Counted from the stretch's first letter, positions 17,105 through 25,991 are shown. The stretch: DNA of 51,928 nt from Actinomyces timonensis DSM 23838 (GCF_000295095.1 NZ_JH806634.1:69042-120969); one strand, 5' to 3'. Numbers and translations are program-made. The notes: generated by a model from the letters alone, not told the origin.

Positions 17105-17114
17105 GTCGTCAAGC

Positions 17115-17141
17115 GTAGACGGTGTAGATGAATCCGTCTAC
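17115..17141. promoter_or_regulatory. Probable mazEF operator
   Basis: Arms GTAGACGG (17115-17122) and CCGTCTAC (17134-17141) are perfectly inverted with an 11-nt spacer, 11-37 bp upstream of the antitoxin ATG. The spacing fits a site for a ribbon-helix-helix dimer pair. Inferred from position. Confidence 0.6.
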
Positions 17142-17250
17142 AGGTGAGATGGTCGCCTGATCTCTTCCGACCTCCGAAGGAAGGGCCTGCTCACACTGGA
17201 ACCGGGTACTGGGCTCGGTGGAACTCCGGCTTAGAGGTCGCGCCGGTAGG

Positions 17251-17478
17251 TCAGGGCTTCCGGTTTGGTCGGTTCGTCCAGCGGTAGCGAGTCCAGGCCT
17301 CGCCGATGAGCCTGCGGGTGATGATGATGGCGTTGGCCAGCGCGATGAACGCCTCGATCGCGACGGTTCGCCTCTCGGTGCAGATGAGGAGCTTCTTGAA
17401 GCCCCGGTTATGCCACGAGTTCGTGCGCTCGACCACCCACCTCGCCCCGGCTTGGAGCGGTTGGCCCTTGGCGGGCTC
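17251..17478 (-). pseudogene. IS5-family transposase remnant (C-terminal part)
   Basis: The frame gives GQPLQAGARWVVERTNSWHN followed by RGFKKLLICTERRTVAIEAF and ends WTNRPNRKP. RWVVERT...W is the C-terminal DDE-domain signature of IS5-family transposases, containing the catalytic Glu. The N-terminal two thirds, including both catalytic Asp residues, are absent: homology stops near 17478, where an ISL3-like end motif and the 60-bp repeat begin. It is non-functional and marks past insertion activity. Confidence 0.8.
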
Positions 17479-17492
17479 TTCCGCTTTTCATT

Positions 17493-17552
17493 GCGATGGC
17501 GCCGTGCCGCACCGCTGTGCGGGACTGGTCTCGTTTGCGGACGCGCCCGGGG
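17493..17552 (+). repeat. 60-bp direct repeat, copy B
   Basis: 59/60 identical to 16003-16062. It directly follows GGGCTCTTCCGCTTTTCA (17473-17490), a motif like ISL3-family inverted-repeat ends, at the broken edge of the IS5 remnant. Confidence 0.85.
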
Positions 17553-17595
17553 CTCATCGTGCTGGGATGATGCCGATGATCATGAGATCCCCGCT

Positions 17596-18360
17596 CTAGG
17601 TGATCTCGCGGAGCGGTGTCCAACCGTAGGGGATAGGCCCAGTGATGCTCGCTCGCGCGACGTCGCGCTGGTGGGACCAGCCCTGGACCTCGTCATCACC
17701 TGACGGCTCCATGGCGCCCCGGGCGACACGGAATCCGACGTCGTCCAACCGGGCTGTGGGCATGCTCCCGCGTCGCACGGAAGCGCGGCAACTCCACGTC
17801 TTGTCCGCCCATCCGCCTCCTCGGAGGGAGCAGTAGTCCGCGTACCGCGCGGGATCGGCGTAGTCCCAGCACCACTCCCAAACGTTCCCCAGCATGTCGT
17901 ACAGTCCGAACGCGTTGGGCTGCTTGGTCGCGACAGGTGCGGGGCCGTCGAGCCCGTCCTTCTCCGTCCATGCGATATCCCCGACCTCCCCGTAGCGAGG
18001 CCCCTCCGTGCCTGCGCGGCAGGCCCACTCCCACTCGGCCTCAGTGGGGAGCCGGTACCCGTCGGAACCAACATCCCAGAACACGGTTGCGCAGCCGATC
18101 CGGTACGCGGGGTCGAGGTTCTCGGCGATGGATGCGGTGTTGCACCAGCGGACCGCCTCGATCCACGACACCCCGCGCACCGGGGCGCTGACTGAATCAT
18201 CGGTGGCATGACCGATCTGGACCTCGGAGAACTGCGCCACTGTCACAGGTGTTGCTGAGAGCCTGAACGATTCCACCGCGACGGCCCGCGTCGAGGAGGT
18301 CCGGGCGTCGCGCATCACGAACTCGCCGCCCTGGATCCGCGCCATCTCGAACAGCACCAC
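17596..18360 (-). CDS. SUMF1/formylglycine-generating-enzyme-like protein
   Basis: A 254-aa protein of the FGE-sulfatase (SUMF1) fold. Signatures are MARIQGGEFVM, YRLPTEAEWEWACRAG, NAFGLYDMLGNVWEWC and DDVGFRVAR. In true formylglycine-generating enzymes two copper-binding Cys sit in GGS-F-x-C-x4-C. Here the matching segment is GGGWADKTWSC, so the first Cys is Asp (about residue 186) and only the second (about 191) remains. It is therefore probably not a canonical FGE and may be another SUMF1-type enzyme. No sulfatase gene is nearby. The GTG start at 18360 is used; ATG 18345 is an alternative. Confidence 0.82.
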   Translation of the reverse strand: MVLFEMARIQGGEFVMRDARTSSTRAVAVESFRLSATPVTVAQFSEVQIGHATDDSVSAPVRGVSWIEAVRWCNTASIAENLDPAYRIGCATVFWDVGSDGYRLPTEAEWEWACRAGTEGPRYGEVGDIAWTEKDGLDGPAPVATKQPNAFGLYDMLGNVWEWCWDYADPARYADYCSLRGGGWADKTWSCRASVRRGSMPTARLDDVGFRVARGAMEPSGDDEVQGWSHQRDVARASITGPIPYGWTPLREIT

Positions 18361-18461
18361 CCATCGACTCTATCAGCGGCGCGATCGTGGGTGATCCGCC
18401 CTGGGGTCAGTGGCGCGCGACGATGGGCCTGCTGATCTCCGCGGTTCTCAGTCGCAACGGA

Positions 18462-18502
18462 TCCCGCCCCGCTCCTCGGTGACGATGAGGAGCGGGGCGG
18501 GA
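18462..18502 (-). terminator. Terminator hairpin after PepSY gene
   Basis: A perfect 16-bp stem, TCCCGCCCCGCTCCTC / GAGGAGCGGGGCGGGA, with a 9-nt loop, 80 bp beyond the stop of the PepSY gene on the minus strand. It has no T-tract but is very stable. Confidence 0.6.
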
Positions 18503-18581
18503 CCCGTGAGTGACAATGCCCGGACCCGAGGCGCGAGGCCCATGCCCGGGCCCGCCTGCGGGAGTCAGGTCAGTGAGTGGA

Positions 18582-19055
18582 TCAGCCCTGGGCGCCCTCC
18601 CCCTCCGGGGCGGCGGGGGCGTTGGACGCCTCGGCGGCGTCGACGCTCTCGGTCTCGCCCTCACCGGGGCAGGCCTGCGCCTCGGACTCGATGACGCTGC
18701 CGTCGGCGGCGTTGACGATGACGGCGACCTCCTGGCCGTTGGCGTCGGTGACCAGGACCTCCCACACGACGGCGGGGCCGGTCTCCTCATCCCAGGAGGC
18801 GAGCGCGGTCTCGCCGGCGAGCTTCGCGCCGGGGTTGGCCGCCAGGGAGGCCTGCTCGGCCTGCTCCTGGCTGATCGTCGTCTCGGCCTTCAGGTCGGCC
18901 TGGATCTCGGCCTCGGCCTGCTCGACGCTCACCGCGGAAGGCTCCGTGTCAGTGGGGGCGGCCTGCGCCGTCAGGCTTCCGAGGCCAATGCCCCCGGCGA
19001 CGACGGCGCTGGCGATGGCGGTTCCGATGGCGGTCTTCTTGAGGTTGATACGCAT
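18582..19055 (-). CDS. Secreted PepSY-like domain protein
   Basis: A 157-aa exported protein. The N-terminus (MRINLKKTAIGTAIASAVVA, then SLTAQAA) is a signal peptide with a probable AQA-A cleavage site. The body has SVEQAEAEIQADLKAE and a PepSY-type strand pattern ending WEVLVTDANGQEVAVIVNAA, DGSVI. The C-terminal tail is acidic and Pro/Ala-rich. ATG 19055 follows AAGGAGAGCATC. It is divergent from a sensor kinase/response regulator pair. In actinobacteria PepSY proteins are often regulated by such neighbouring systems, which suggests a regulon link. Confidence 0.82.
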   Translation of the reverse strand: MRINLKKTAIGTAIASAVVAGGIGLGSLTAQAAPTDTEPSAVSVEQAEAEIQADLKAETTISQEQAEQASLAANPGAKLAGETALASWDEETGPAVVWEVLVTDANGQEVAVIVNAADGSVIESEAQACPGEGETESVDAAEASNAPAAPEGEGAQG

Positions 19056-19216
19056 GATGCTCTCCTTGCTGCGCGGTGTGGTGGTGGCCGGTTCGTCCGG
19101 CGCCTTGCGGTGATACGAGATTGCCCGAGGGCCGCTGAACGCAGCCTGAAGCAGGCTTCTTCGCGGTATCGCACCGCTCGGGGACAATTGGCAGAGCAGA
19201 AGAGAGGAGACGGCGA

Positions 19217-20680
19217 ATGAGCCACCACGCGCCAACGGGAGCCCCCGCGCCGGGCGCCCGCGCGGATGGCGCCGCTGGGGCATCGCCACGCGCGTCACCG
19301 CCGTCGCGACGCTCTGCACCGCGGCGGCGCTGGGAGGGGGCTCGGCCGTGGTCGCCCATGCCCTGCGCTCCTCCCTCATCGACGACGCCCGCGCGGCCGC
19401 CCTCGACTGCGCCGCCCAGGCCGCCGACCGCCTCGCCGCTGGAACCCCCGCCTCCGAGATCCTCGCCCCCGATGAGATCGCCGCTGGCTGCGAGCTCCAG
19501 ATCATCGCCGCCGACGGGTCGGTGAGCGCCCCCGAGGACTCCGGCCTGCCCGCCACCCCCCCTCATCGCCCCACCCGCCGACGACGAGCCCGCCACCGCC
19601 GTTCTCGACGGCACCGGCGGCAGGGCTGACGGCAGGGACGGCGGGGAGCCCGGTGATGCCGACGGCGCCGTTCCCCGCGTCGTCGCCGCCCAGGCGACCC
19701 GCACCCCCGCCGGGCGCATGACCGCCATCGTCGCCGTTCTCGTGCGCCTGGCCGTCCACCGCGCGCTGCGGCCCGTCGTGCGCATCAGCGACGACGTCGC
19801 CGCCATCACCGACGCGGGGGAGGACCGGCGCGTGCGCGTGCCCGCCGCCGACGACGAGATCGCCCACCTCGCGCGCACGATGAACGGCACCCTGGAGCGC
19901 CTGGCCCGCTCCGATGCCGCCCGGAAGCGCTTCATCGCCGACGCCTCCCACGAGCTGCGCAGCCCCGTCGCCACGCTCCAGATCCACGTTGAGACCGCCC
20001 CGCCCGGGCCCGCCGGCCCCCAGGGCGCCCCCGGCTCGCCGGGCGCCCCAGCCGCCCCCGGGGCCACGGCGCTCATCGACAGGGAGGTCGTCTCCGGGGA
20101 GGTCCGCCGCCTGGCCGGACTCGTCGAGGACCTGCTCACCGCCGCCAAGGGCGACGCTGGCGGCCTCGAGCTGCGCATGGCCGACTGCGACCTCGACGAC
20201 GTCGTCCTGGCCGAGGTCCGCCGCCTGCGCGCCGTCACCCACCACGAGGTGCGCCTGCGCCTCGACGCTGCCCAGGTGCGCGGCGACGCCGGCCGCCTCG
20301 CCCAGGTCCTGCGCAACCTCCTGGACAACGCCAACCGCCACTCGCGCGGCTGGATCGCCGTCACCGTCGAGCCCACCAGTCAGGGCGGCGCGGACATCGT
20401 GCGCGTCCACGTCGACAACGAGGGCCCCGCCCTGCCCCCCGAGCTGCGCGAGCGCGTCTTCGAGCGCTTCGCCCGCCTCGACGAGTCGCGGTCGCGCGAC
20501 CGCGGCGGCTCCGGCCTCGGCCTGGCCATCGCCCGCATGCTCGCGGGAGCCCACGGGGGGACCCTCGTCGCCGGCGAGTCCCCCGAGGGCTGCTTCCGCA
20601 TGACCCTCACCCTGCCCCGCATCGACGGCGAGCAGGCGCCCCCTGCCGTCCCCACCCACCCCACAGGAGCAATGCCATGA
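19217..20680 (+). pseudogene. Sensor histidine kinase, frameshifted
   Basis: OmpR-type kinase whose reading frame is broken. The C-terminal part is intact: HAMP-like LRPVVRISDDVAAITDAGED, HisKA ADASHELRSPVATLQIHVE, HATPase LRNLLDNANRHSRGW and GGSGLGLAIARML. The N-terminal membrane helix and external part (RRWGIATRVTAVATLCTAAA, ALRSSLIDDARAAALDCAA) lie in another frame up to a run of seven C (19556-19562). Removing one C joins the parts as ATPLIAPPADDEP. The ATG at 19217 is again in the other frame, implying a second shift near 19255-19270 or another start. The second membrane helix (MTAIVAVLV then RLAVHR) looks too short. The ATGA overlap with the regulator gene is kept. Confidence 0.78.
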
Positions 20681-21348
20681 GAATCCTGCTCGTCGAGGAC
20701 GAGGTCCCCCTCGCCCAGGCCATCCAGCGCGGCCTCGCCCAGGAGGGCATGGTGGTCGACATCTGCCACAACGGCGTCGACGGCCTATGGCTGGCCACAG
20801 AGAACCCGTACGACGTCGTCGTCCTGGACATCATGCTGCCGGGCCACTCCGGGTACACGATCCTGGAGAGGATGCGGGCCGCGGGCGTGTGGACCCCCGT
20901 CCTCATGCTCACCGCCAAGGACGGCGAGTACGACGAGGCCGACGCCTTCGACCTGGGTGCCGACGACTACCTCACCAAGCCCTTCCACTTCGTGGTCCTC
21001 ATGGCCCGCCTGCGCGCCCTCGTGCGCCGGGGCGCCCCCGAGAGGCCGGTCGTCATCGAGGCCGGCGCCCTCGCGCTCGACCCAGTGGCCAAGACCGTGC
21101 GCGTGGCCGGCCAGGAGGTGGCGCTCACCGCCAAGCAGTACGCGCTCCTGCACTACCTCGCCCGGCACGTGGGCGAGCCCGTCTCCAAGGCGGAGATCCT
21201 CGACAACGTGTGGGGCTCCGACTTCGAGGGCAGCGAGAACATCGTCGAGGCGTACATGCGCAACCTGCGCCGCAAGATCGACATCCCCTTCGAGCGCCAC
21301 AGCCTGGAGACCCTGCGGGGCATTGGGTACCGCCTCGCCGCCGTCTGA
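20677..21348 (+). CDS. Response regulator, OmpR/PhoB family
   Basis: A 223-aa transcription regulator. The receiver domain has MRILLVEDEVPLAQAIQRGL, the phospho-acceptor Asp51 in VVVLDIMLPG, LTAKD and YLTKPF. The winged helix has LTAKQYALLHYLARHVGEPV, SENIVEAYMRNLRRKID and LETLRGIGYRL. ATG 20677 overlaps the kinase stop by 4 bp. With its kinase frameshifted, signalling may be lost or driven by another donor. The divergent PepSY gene is a likely target. Confidence 0.94.
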   Translation: MRILLVEDEVPLAQAIQRGLAQEGMVVDICHNGVDGLWLATENPYDVVVLDIMLPGHSGYTILERMRAAGVWTPVLMLTAKDGEYDEADAFDLGADDYLTKPFHFVVLMARLRALVRRGAPERPVVIEAGALALDPVAKTVRVAGQEVALTAKQYALLHYLARHVGEPVSKAEILDNVWGSDFEGSENIVEAYMRNLRRKIDIPFERHSLETLRGIGYRLAAV

Positions 21349-21436
21349 CGCCCTCCGCCCCGTCCGCCAGGGCGCGCGGCGCCCACGGACTGGCGCCGCC
21401 AGCGGGGAGGCGAGCGGACTCCTCTAGGCTGACGGC

Positions 21437-23023
21437 GTGAACGAACCCGCCGGCACCGACACTCCCTGGGACTCCTCCCAGTACCTGCGCGCGATCCTTC
21501 GCGCCCCCGTCTACGAGGCCGCCGAGCACACGCCCCTGCAGCGCATGGACTCCCTGTCCGCGCGCCTGGGCTGCGAGGTGGCCGCCAAGCGCGAGGACCT
21601 GCAGTCCGTCCACTCCTTCAAGATCCGCGGTGCCTACACCTGCATGCGCATGCTCTCCGACGACGAGCGCGCCCGCGGCGTCGTCACCGCCTCCGCTGGG
21701 AACCACGCCCAGGGCGTCGCCCGCTCCGCGGCCCTGCTCGGCTGCCGCGCCCTCATCGTCATGCCGACCGTCACCCCGCGCATCAAGGTCGACGCCGTCG
21801 CCGCCCTGGGGGGCGAGGTGCTGCTCCATGGTGAGAACTTCGACGCTGCCAAGGCCGAGGCCCAGCGCCTGTCCGACGAGGATGGCCTGACGTATGTGGC
21901 GCCCTTCGACGACCCCCGCGTCATCGCCGGCCAGGGAACCATCGGCCTGGAGATCATCCAGCAGGACGCCGGGCTCGACCGCGTCTTCGTGCCCGTGGGC
22001 GGGGGCGGTCTGGCCTCCGGCATCGCCGTGCTCATCAAGCAGCTCCTGCCGAACGTGCGCGTCATCGGCGTCGAGCACGAGGAGTCGGCCTGCCTGAGCG
22101 CGGCCATCGCCGAGGGGGAGCCCGTCACCCTCGGCCGCGTGGGGCTCTTCGCCGAGGGCGTGGCCGTGCGCCGCATCGGGGACGAGACCTACCGCCTGTG
22201 CTCCGAGCTGCTCGACGACGTCATCACCGTCTCCTCCGACGAGGTCTCCGCCGCCGTCAAGGACCTCTTCGAGGACCTGCGCGCCATCTCCGAGCCCTCC
22301 GGCGCCGTCGCCCTGGCGGGCCTCAAGCGCTACGCCTTGGAGCACCGCCTGACGGGGGAGCGCCTGGCCTGCGTCGTGTCGGGAGCCAACCTCAACTTCC
22401 ACCAGATGCGCTACATCTCCGAGCGCGCCGAGATCGGCGAGCAGCGCGAGGCGATCCTGGGCGTGACCATCCCCGAGGAGCGCGGCTCCTTCCTCCGCTT
22501 CGCGCGGATCCTCGGCGGCCGCAGCGTCACCGAGTTCAACTACCGGGTCGCGGCGGGCTCCGACGGCTCCCTCGAGTCCGGCCCCGCCCGCATCTTCGTG
22601 GGCGTGGGGCTCAGCCGCGGGCGCGAGGAGCGCGCCGAGATCGTCGCCGACCTGGAGAAGGCCGGGTACGGCGTCGTCGACCTCACCGACGACGAGCTCG
22701 CCAAGGTCCACGTGCGATCCATGATCGGCGGGCGGGCCCCGGCGGGAGTGGCCGAGCGGCTCTTCAGCTTCGAGTTCCCCGAGTCGCCCGGCGCCCTCGT
22801 CCACTTCCTCGAGGTGCTCGGCACCCGCTGGAACGTCACCCTCTTCCACTACCGCACCGACGGCGCCGACTACGGCCGCATCCTGTGCGCCTTCCAGGTG
22901 GGCCAGCGGGGCCTCAGCCCAGAGGCGGAGGCCCGCGAGCTGCGCGAGCACATGGATCGCCTCGGCTACGCCTACCACGAGGAGACGGAGGATCCCGCCG
23001 CCGGATTCTTCCTGGCGCGCTGA
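21437..23023 (+). CDS. ilvA: Threonine ammonia-lyase, biosynthetic
   Basis: Converts threonine to 2-oxobutanoate in isoleucine synthesis. The 528-aa product has the PLP fold with Lys62 in SVHSFKIRGAY, the SAGNHAQGVA loop and the phosphate-binding VPVGGGGLASGIAVL. Two C-terminal ACT-like regulatory segments follow, near ERGSFLRFARILGGRSVTEF and FEFPESPGALVHFLEVLG. This long two-ACT form is the isoleucine-regulated biosynthetic enzyme, not the short catabolic one. The start is GTG 21437. Confidence 0.95.
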   Translation: MNEPAGTDTPWDSSQYLRAILRAPVYEAAEHTPLQRMDSLSARLGCEVAAKREDLQSVHSFKIRGAYTCMRMLSDDERARGVVTASAGNHAQGVARSAALLGCRALIVMPTVTPRIKVDAVAALGGEVLLHGENFDAAKAEAQRLSDEDGLTYVAPFDDPRVIAGQGTIGLEIIQQDAGLDRVFVPVGGGGLASGIAVLIKQLLPNVRVIGVEHEESACLSAAIAEGEPVTLGRVGLFAEGVAVRRIGDETYRLCSELLDDVITVSSDEVSAAVKDLFEDLRAISEPSGAVALAGLKRYALEHRLTGERLACVVSGANLNFHQMRYISERAEIGEQREAILGVTIPEERGSFLRFARILGGRSVTEFNYRVAAGSDGSLESGPARIFVGVGLSRGREERAEIVADLEKAGYGVVDLTDDELAKVHVRSMIGGRAPAGVAERLFSFEFPESPGALVHFLEVLGTRWNVTLFHYRTDGADYGRILCAFQVGQRGLSPEAEARELREHMDRLGYAYHEETEDPAAGFFLAR

Positions 23024-23079
23024 GGCCCACCCGCGCCGCCGCCTGCCGCGCCAGCGCCCCCGGGCCGGGAGACGCGCTC

Positions 23080-24159
23080 TCATTGCCCGAAGGCCATGCC
23101 GGGCAGCGCGTCCGGCGGGTAGTCGTCATAGGGCGTGAAGAACCAGGCGAAGTGGCGCCAGATCGACTCGGGCAGATCTCGCAGGGTGATGAGCGGCCGC
23201 TCGATGGAGGGCCCCGGCGCCATGAGCGGGGACCAGACGCCGTCGGCGCTCACGTGGTAGAGCAGGAGTGACAGCGGGTGCTCCGCGTGCCCCCACCGGG
23301 TGAGCGACCACGTCAGCAGCGCGTCGAGATGCGCCTCATCAACTCCCTCGGACAGGGGGAGGATCCCGAGTGTCTCCTGCTCCGGCAGCGCCAGGACGAA
23401 GCCGTCGGGCGGATGCGGAATGCGCCGCTGCTCGCAGACCTCGGTCAGGCTCATCGCCAGCGCCGCGGTCAGCATCGACTCCGAGCCGATGAGGTGGATT
23501 CCCTCGCCCGTGTCCACATGCTCCGCCATGTCCAGGACGATGCGCGCGTTGGCGACGGCGGCGGCATCCACGCGCTCCTCACCCAGGCGCTCGTTGAGGC
23601 GGGCCGAGGGCTGGGACAGCAGGAGCCCGCCGATATCCATGACGCGGGTCAGGCGCAGGCCTGGGGCGATCTCCGGCTCATCGGCCTCCGCGGGGATGTT
23701 CCTGCTCGGCGGCACCAATCGCAGCCGCAGGGCGCCCAGGATCTCCTCGTCCGAGTAGTCCTCGAGCTCGCGCGGCGTGCCATCGGGGCGCACGGCCGCC
23801 ATGAGCCCGCTGATGTGGTGGCCGACCGCCTCCTCCCACAGGTCCCGCTCCGTGCGGGCCAGGCACGCCGCGATGCGGTGCAGGACGAGCCTCGCCCCCT
23901 GGGGCGTGCGGAGGGAGACGGGGGAATCGAGCCGGCTCCCGGGGAAGCGCAGGCCCACCTGGCGCAGCATCTCCGCGCGCAGCCAGTCGGCGTCGCGAAC
24001 CGAGAGGTCGGGCAGGAAGGGATCGGGCGGGGAAGAGGAGGGGAGTGCTTGGCGGGAGGCGGCTCGGGCGGCGATGCCCGCCGCACGGCGGGAGCGCGCT
24101 GATCGGGAACTGGAGTGGTGCTGGCGGGAATGGTGTCGTGCTGGTCTCACTGTGCTCAT
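23080..24159 (-). CDS. Unrecognised cytoplasmic protein
   Basis: I do not recognise this 359-aa product. There is no signal peptide or membrane helix. The first 45 residues are Arg/Ser/His-rich and low complexity. The body contains PDLSVRDADWLRAEMLRQVG, RTPQGARLVLHRIAACLART, an acidic NIPAEADEPEIAPGLRL, then HVDTGEGIHLIGSESMLTAA and PEQETLGILPLSEGVDEAHL, and it ends with an aromatic-rich part (SIWRHFAWFFTPYDDYP). ATG 24159 is preferred over starts further upstream, which would run into a non-coding leader. Codon use fits the chromosome. It is flanked by the convergent ilvA and a divergent FMN reductase. Confidence 0.75.
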   Translation of the reverse strand: MSTVRPARHHSRQHHSSSRSARSRRAAGIAARAASRQALPSSSPPDPFLPDLSVRDADWLRAEMLRQVGLRFPGSRLDSPVSLRTPQGARLVLHRIAACLARTERDLWEEAVGHHISGLMAAVRPDGTPRELEDYSDEEILGALRLRLVPPSRNIPAEADEPEIAPGLRLTRVMDIGGLLLSQPSARLNERLGEERVDAAAVANARIVLDMAEHVDTGEGIHLIGSESMLTAALAMSLTEVCEQRRIPHPPDGFVLALPEQETLGILPLSEGVDEAHLDALLTWSLTRWGHAEHPLSLLLYHVSADGVWSPLMAPGPSIERPLITLRDLPESIWRHFAWFFTPYDDYPPDALPGMAFGQ

Positions 24160-24289
24160 GCCGACGACGCTAGGCTGAGAGCGCGCGCCCCGAGAGGAAC
24201 CCTCCTCAACAGGGCGCCGAACCGGAGCATCTCGAGATATGTGGGTCATGACAAGCCTATATGTGGTCTCAGGGCCATGTGAGGAGGCT

Positions 24290-24317
24290 TTGACAAGTGG
24301 GGCCCGGCCACTAAACT
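24290..24317 (+). promoter_or_regulatory. Sigma-70-type promoter for FMN reductase 1
   Basis: TTGACA (24290-24295), a 16-nt spacer and TAAACT (24312-24317) lie about 80 bp before the ATG. This is the clearest housekeeping promoter in the window. Confidence 0.65.
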
Positions 24318-24395
24318 GATTCGCGTATCGACTAGAAGGCATTGGTCTTATTGGCTAATGCTTTAAACGTTCGCAATTCCTGCAAGGAGTCCCTC

Positions 24396-24935
24396 ATGAC
24401 CACCCGTATCGCCGTCGTTCACGGCTCCGTCCGCCCCACCTCCGCCGGTGCCGCCGTCTCCGACTGGGTCGCCGCCCAGGCCGGCCTGGTCGAGGGCGTC
24501 GAGGCTGAGGTCCTTCACCTGACCGACTTCAATCTCCCCTTCTTCGTCGAGGAGCTCCCGCCGGCCATCGCCATGCCCAAGGACCCCGCCGGGGTGGCCT
24601 GGAATGAGAAACTCGGCTCCTACGACGCCGTCATCTTCGTGACCCCCGAGTACGACCACTCGATCCCCGGTTCCCTGAAGAACGCCATCGACTACCTCGT
24701 CCCCTCCGTCCTGGAGAGCAAGGCCATCGGCATGGTCGGCTACTCCTACCAGCTCGGCCTGCGCGCCATCGAGCACCTGCGCCAGGTCCTGGGCTCCTTC
24801 AACTCCTTCGTCGTCGGCCCGCACGTCGCCCTGCACGTCGCGACCGACTGGACCGACGGCGAGTTCACCCCCGCGGCTTTCCACGAGGGCGAGGTCCCGG
24901 CGATGGTCAAGGCGATCGTCGCCGCCACCCACTGA
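24396..24935 (+). CDS. NADPH-dependent FMN reductase family protein 1
   Basis: A 179-aa flavodoxin-fold oxidoreductase of the NADPH-dependent FMN reductase family (azoreductase/chromate reductase-like). The flavin phosphate loop is HGSVRPTSAGAAVSDWV, and TPEYDHSIPGSLKNAIDYLV is the characteristic YNxSxPGxLKNAID signature with Asp for Asn. ATG 24396 follows GCAAGGAGTCCCTC. A near-identical paralogue lies 345 bp downstream, and each has its own promoter region and terminator. A role in quinone, metal or redox stress is known for the family but the substrate here is not. Confidence 0.9.
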   Translation: MTTRIAVVHGSVRPTSAGAAVSDWVAAQAGLVEGVEAEVLHLTDFNLPFFVEELPPAIAMPKDPAGVAWNEKLGSYDAVIFVTPEYDHSIPGSLKNAIDYLVPSVLESKAIGMVGYSYQLGLRAIEHLRQVLGSFNSFVVGPHVALHVATDWTDGEFTPAAFHEGEVPAMVKAIVAATH

Positions 24936-25025
24936 TGCTCTCTGCCCGTCCCTGACGCACCGCAGCGCTGACCCCGGTGACCTGACACGGGGGTGAAGCG
25001 CCGCGACGGCGCCACCCGGGGCGCC

Positions 25026-25072
25026 ACGCCTCTCGCGCGGACCAACCTGTTGGCCCGCGCGAGAGGCGTTTT
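25026..25072 (+). terminator. Intrinsic terminator after FMN reductase 1
   Basis: A 15-bp stem, ACGCCTCTCGCGCGG / CCGCGCGAGAGGCGT, followed by TTTT. The loop contains a further CCAA/TTGG pairing. Classic rho-independent form. The rest of the 24936-25280 gap holds a TAGACT box at 25221 and the leader of the second reductase; I see no gene in it. Confidence 0.85.
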
Positions 25073-25280
25073 CCGTGCTCCGGTGTCCTTCGGGCCTATC
25101 TGTCGCTGGTCGTCGTAGACGGCCGGGCCTCCCCGTCGCGCGGTTCGACGGCGCCCTCCCGGCCTCACGACTGTGTCGCGAGTCATGGCCCCCGGCGCCC
25201 TCGCGGTGGGAAGAAAGGCCTAGACTGTTTGATGATTCAAGTACTGCAGACGCGGTACCCCGAGACATCAAGGAGTTGTC

Positions 25281-25835
25281 ATGACCACGATCGCCGTCAT
25301 CCTCGGATCCGTCCGCCCCAACCGCGCTGGCGCCTCCGTCGCCGAGTGGGTCGCCTCCAAGGCGAACGAGGTCGAGGGAGTCCAGGCCGAGATCCTCGAC
25401 CTCGCCGCCTTCAACCTGCCCATCTTCACCGAGGAGCTGCCCCCCATGATGGCCCCGGCCAAGGATCCGGCCGCCGTCGCGTGGAACGAGGCCCTCGCCG
25501 GATTCGACGCCTTCATCATCGTCAGCCCCGAGTACAACCACTCGGTGCCCGGCGGCCTGAAGAACGCCATCGACTTCATCACCCCCTCCGTGCTCGCCAA
25601 CCGCGCCGTCGGCCTCGTCGGCTACTCCTACTCCGCCGGCCACCGCCAGATCGAGCACCTGCGCGCCATCCTGGCCAACTTCACCACCGGCGTTGTCGGC
25701 GCCCAGGTCAACCTGCACCTCGCCACCGACTTCGCGGGCGGCGCCTTCGCCCCCGCCGCCTTCCACGACGGCGAGGTCGCCGGTCTCGTCCAGGCCCTCG
25801 TCGCCCAGGACAAGGCCCTCGCAACCCTGCGCTGA
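25281..25835 (+). CDS. NADPH-dependent FMN reductase family protein 2
   Basis: A 184-aa paralogue of the preceding reductase. It has LGSVRPNRAGASVAEWV as the flavin phosphate loop and SPEYNHSVPGGLKNAIDFI, the canonical family signature. ATG 25281 follows CAAGGAGTTGTC. The sequence is collinear with copy 1 throughout, so the pair arose by tandem duplication and has since diverged. It has its own terminator. Confidence 0.92.
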   Translation: MTTIAVILGSVRPNRAGASVAEWVASKANEVEGVQAEILDLAAFNLPIFTEELPPMMAPAKDPAAVAWNEALAGFDAFIIVSPEYNHSVPGGLKNAIDFITPSVLANRAVGLVGYSYSAGHRQIEHLRAILANFTTGVVGAQVNLHLATDFAGGAFAPAAFHDGEVAGLVQALVAQDKALATLR

Positions 25836-25896
25836 GCGCCCGAGAGTCTGGGGGCTGCCGCTGGGCCACTGGGCCCAGCGGGAACTCCGCATCGCG

Positions 25897-25932
25897 AGCG
25901 GGCCCGGTGACCACATGGTCACCGGGCCCGCT
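25897..25932 (+). terminator. Terminator between FMN reductase 2 and the ABC-class ATPase
   Basis: Arms AGCGGGCCCGGTGACCA and TGGTCACCGGGCCCGCT (17 bp, perfect) almost touch, followed by TCTCTC. It sits between convergent genes and probably works in both directions. Confidence 0.75.
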
Positions 25933-25991
25933 TCTCTCACCGTGAGGGCCGTGAGGGCTGTGAGCGTCCGGTGGGCCGTTGCCCCGTGGGC

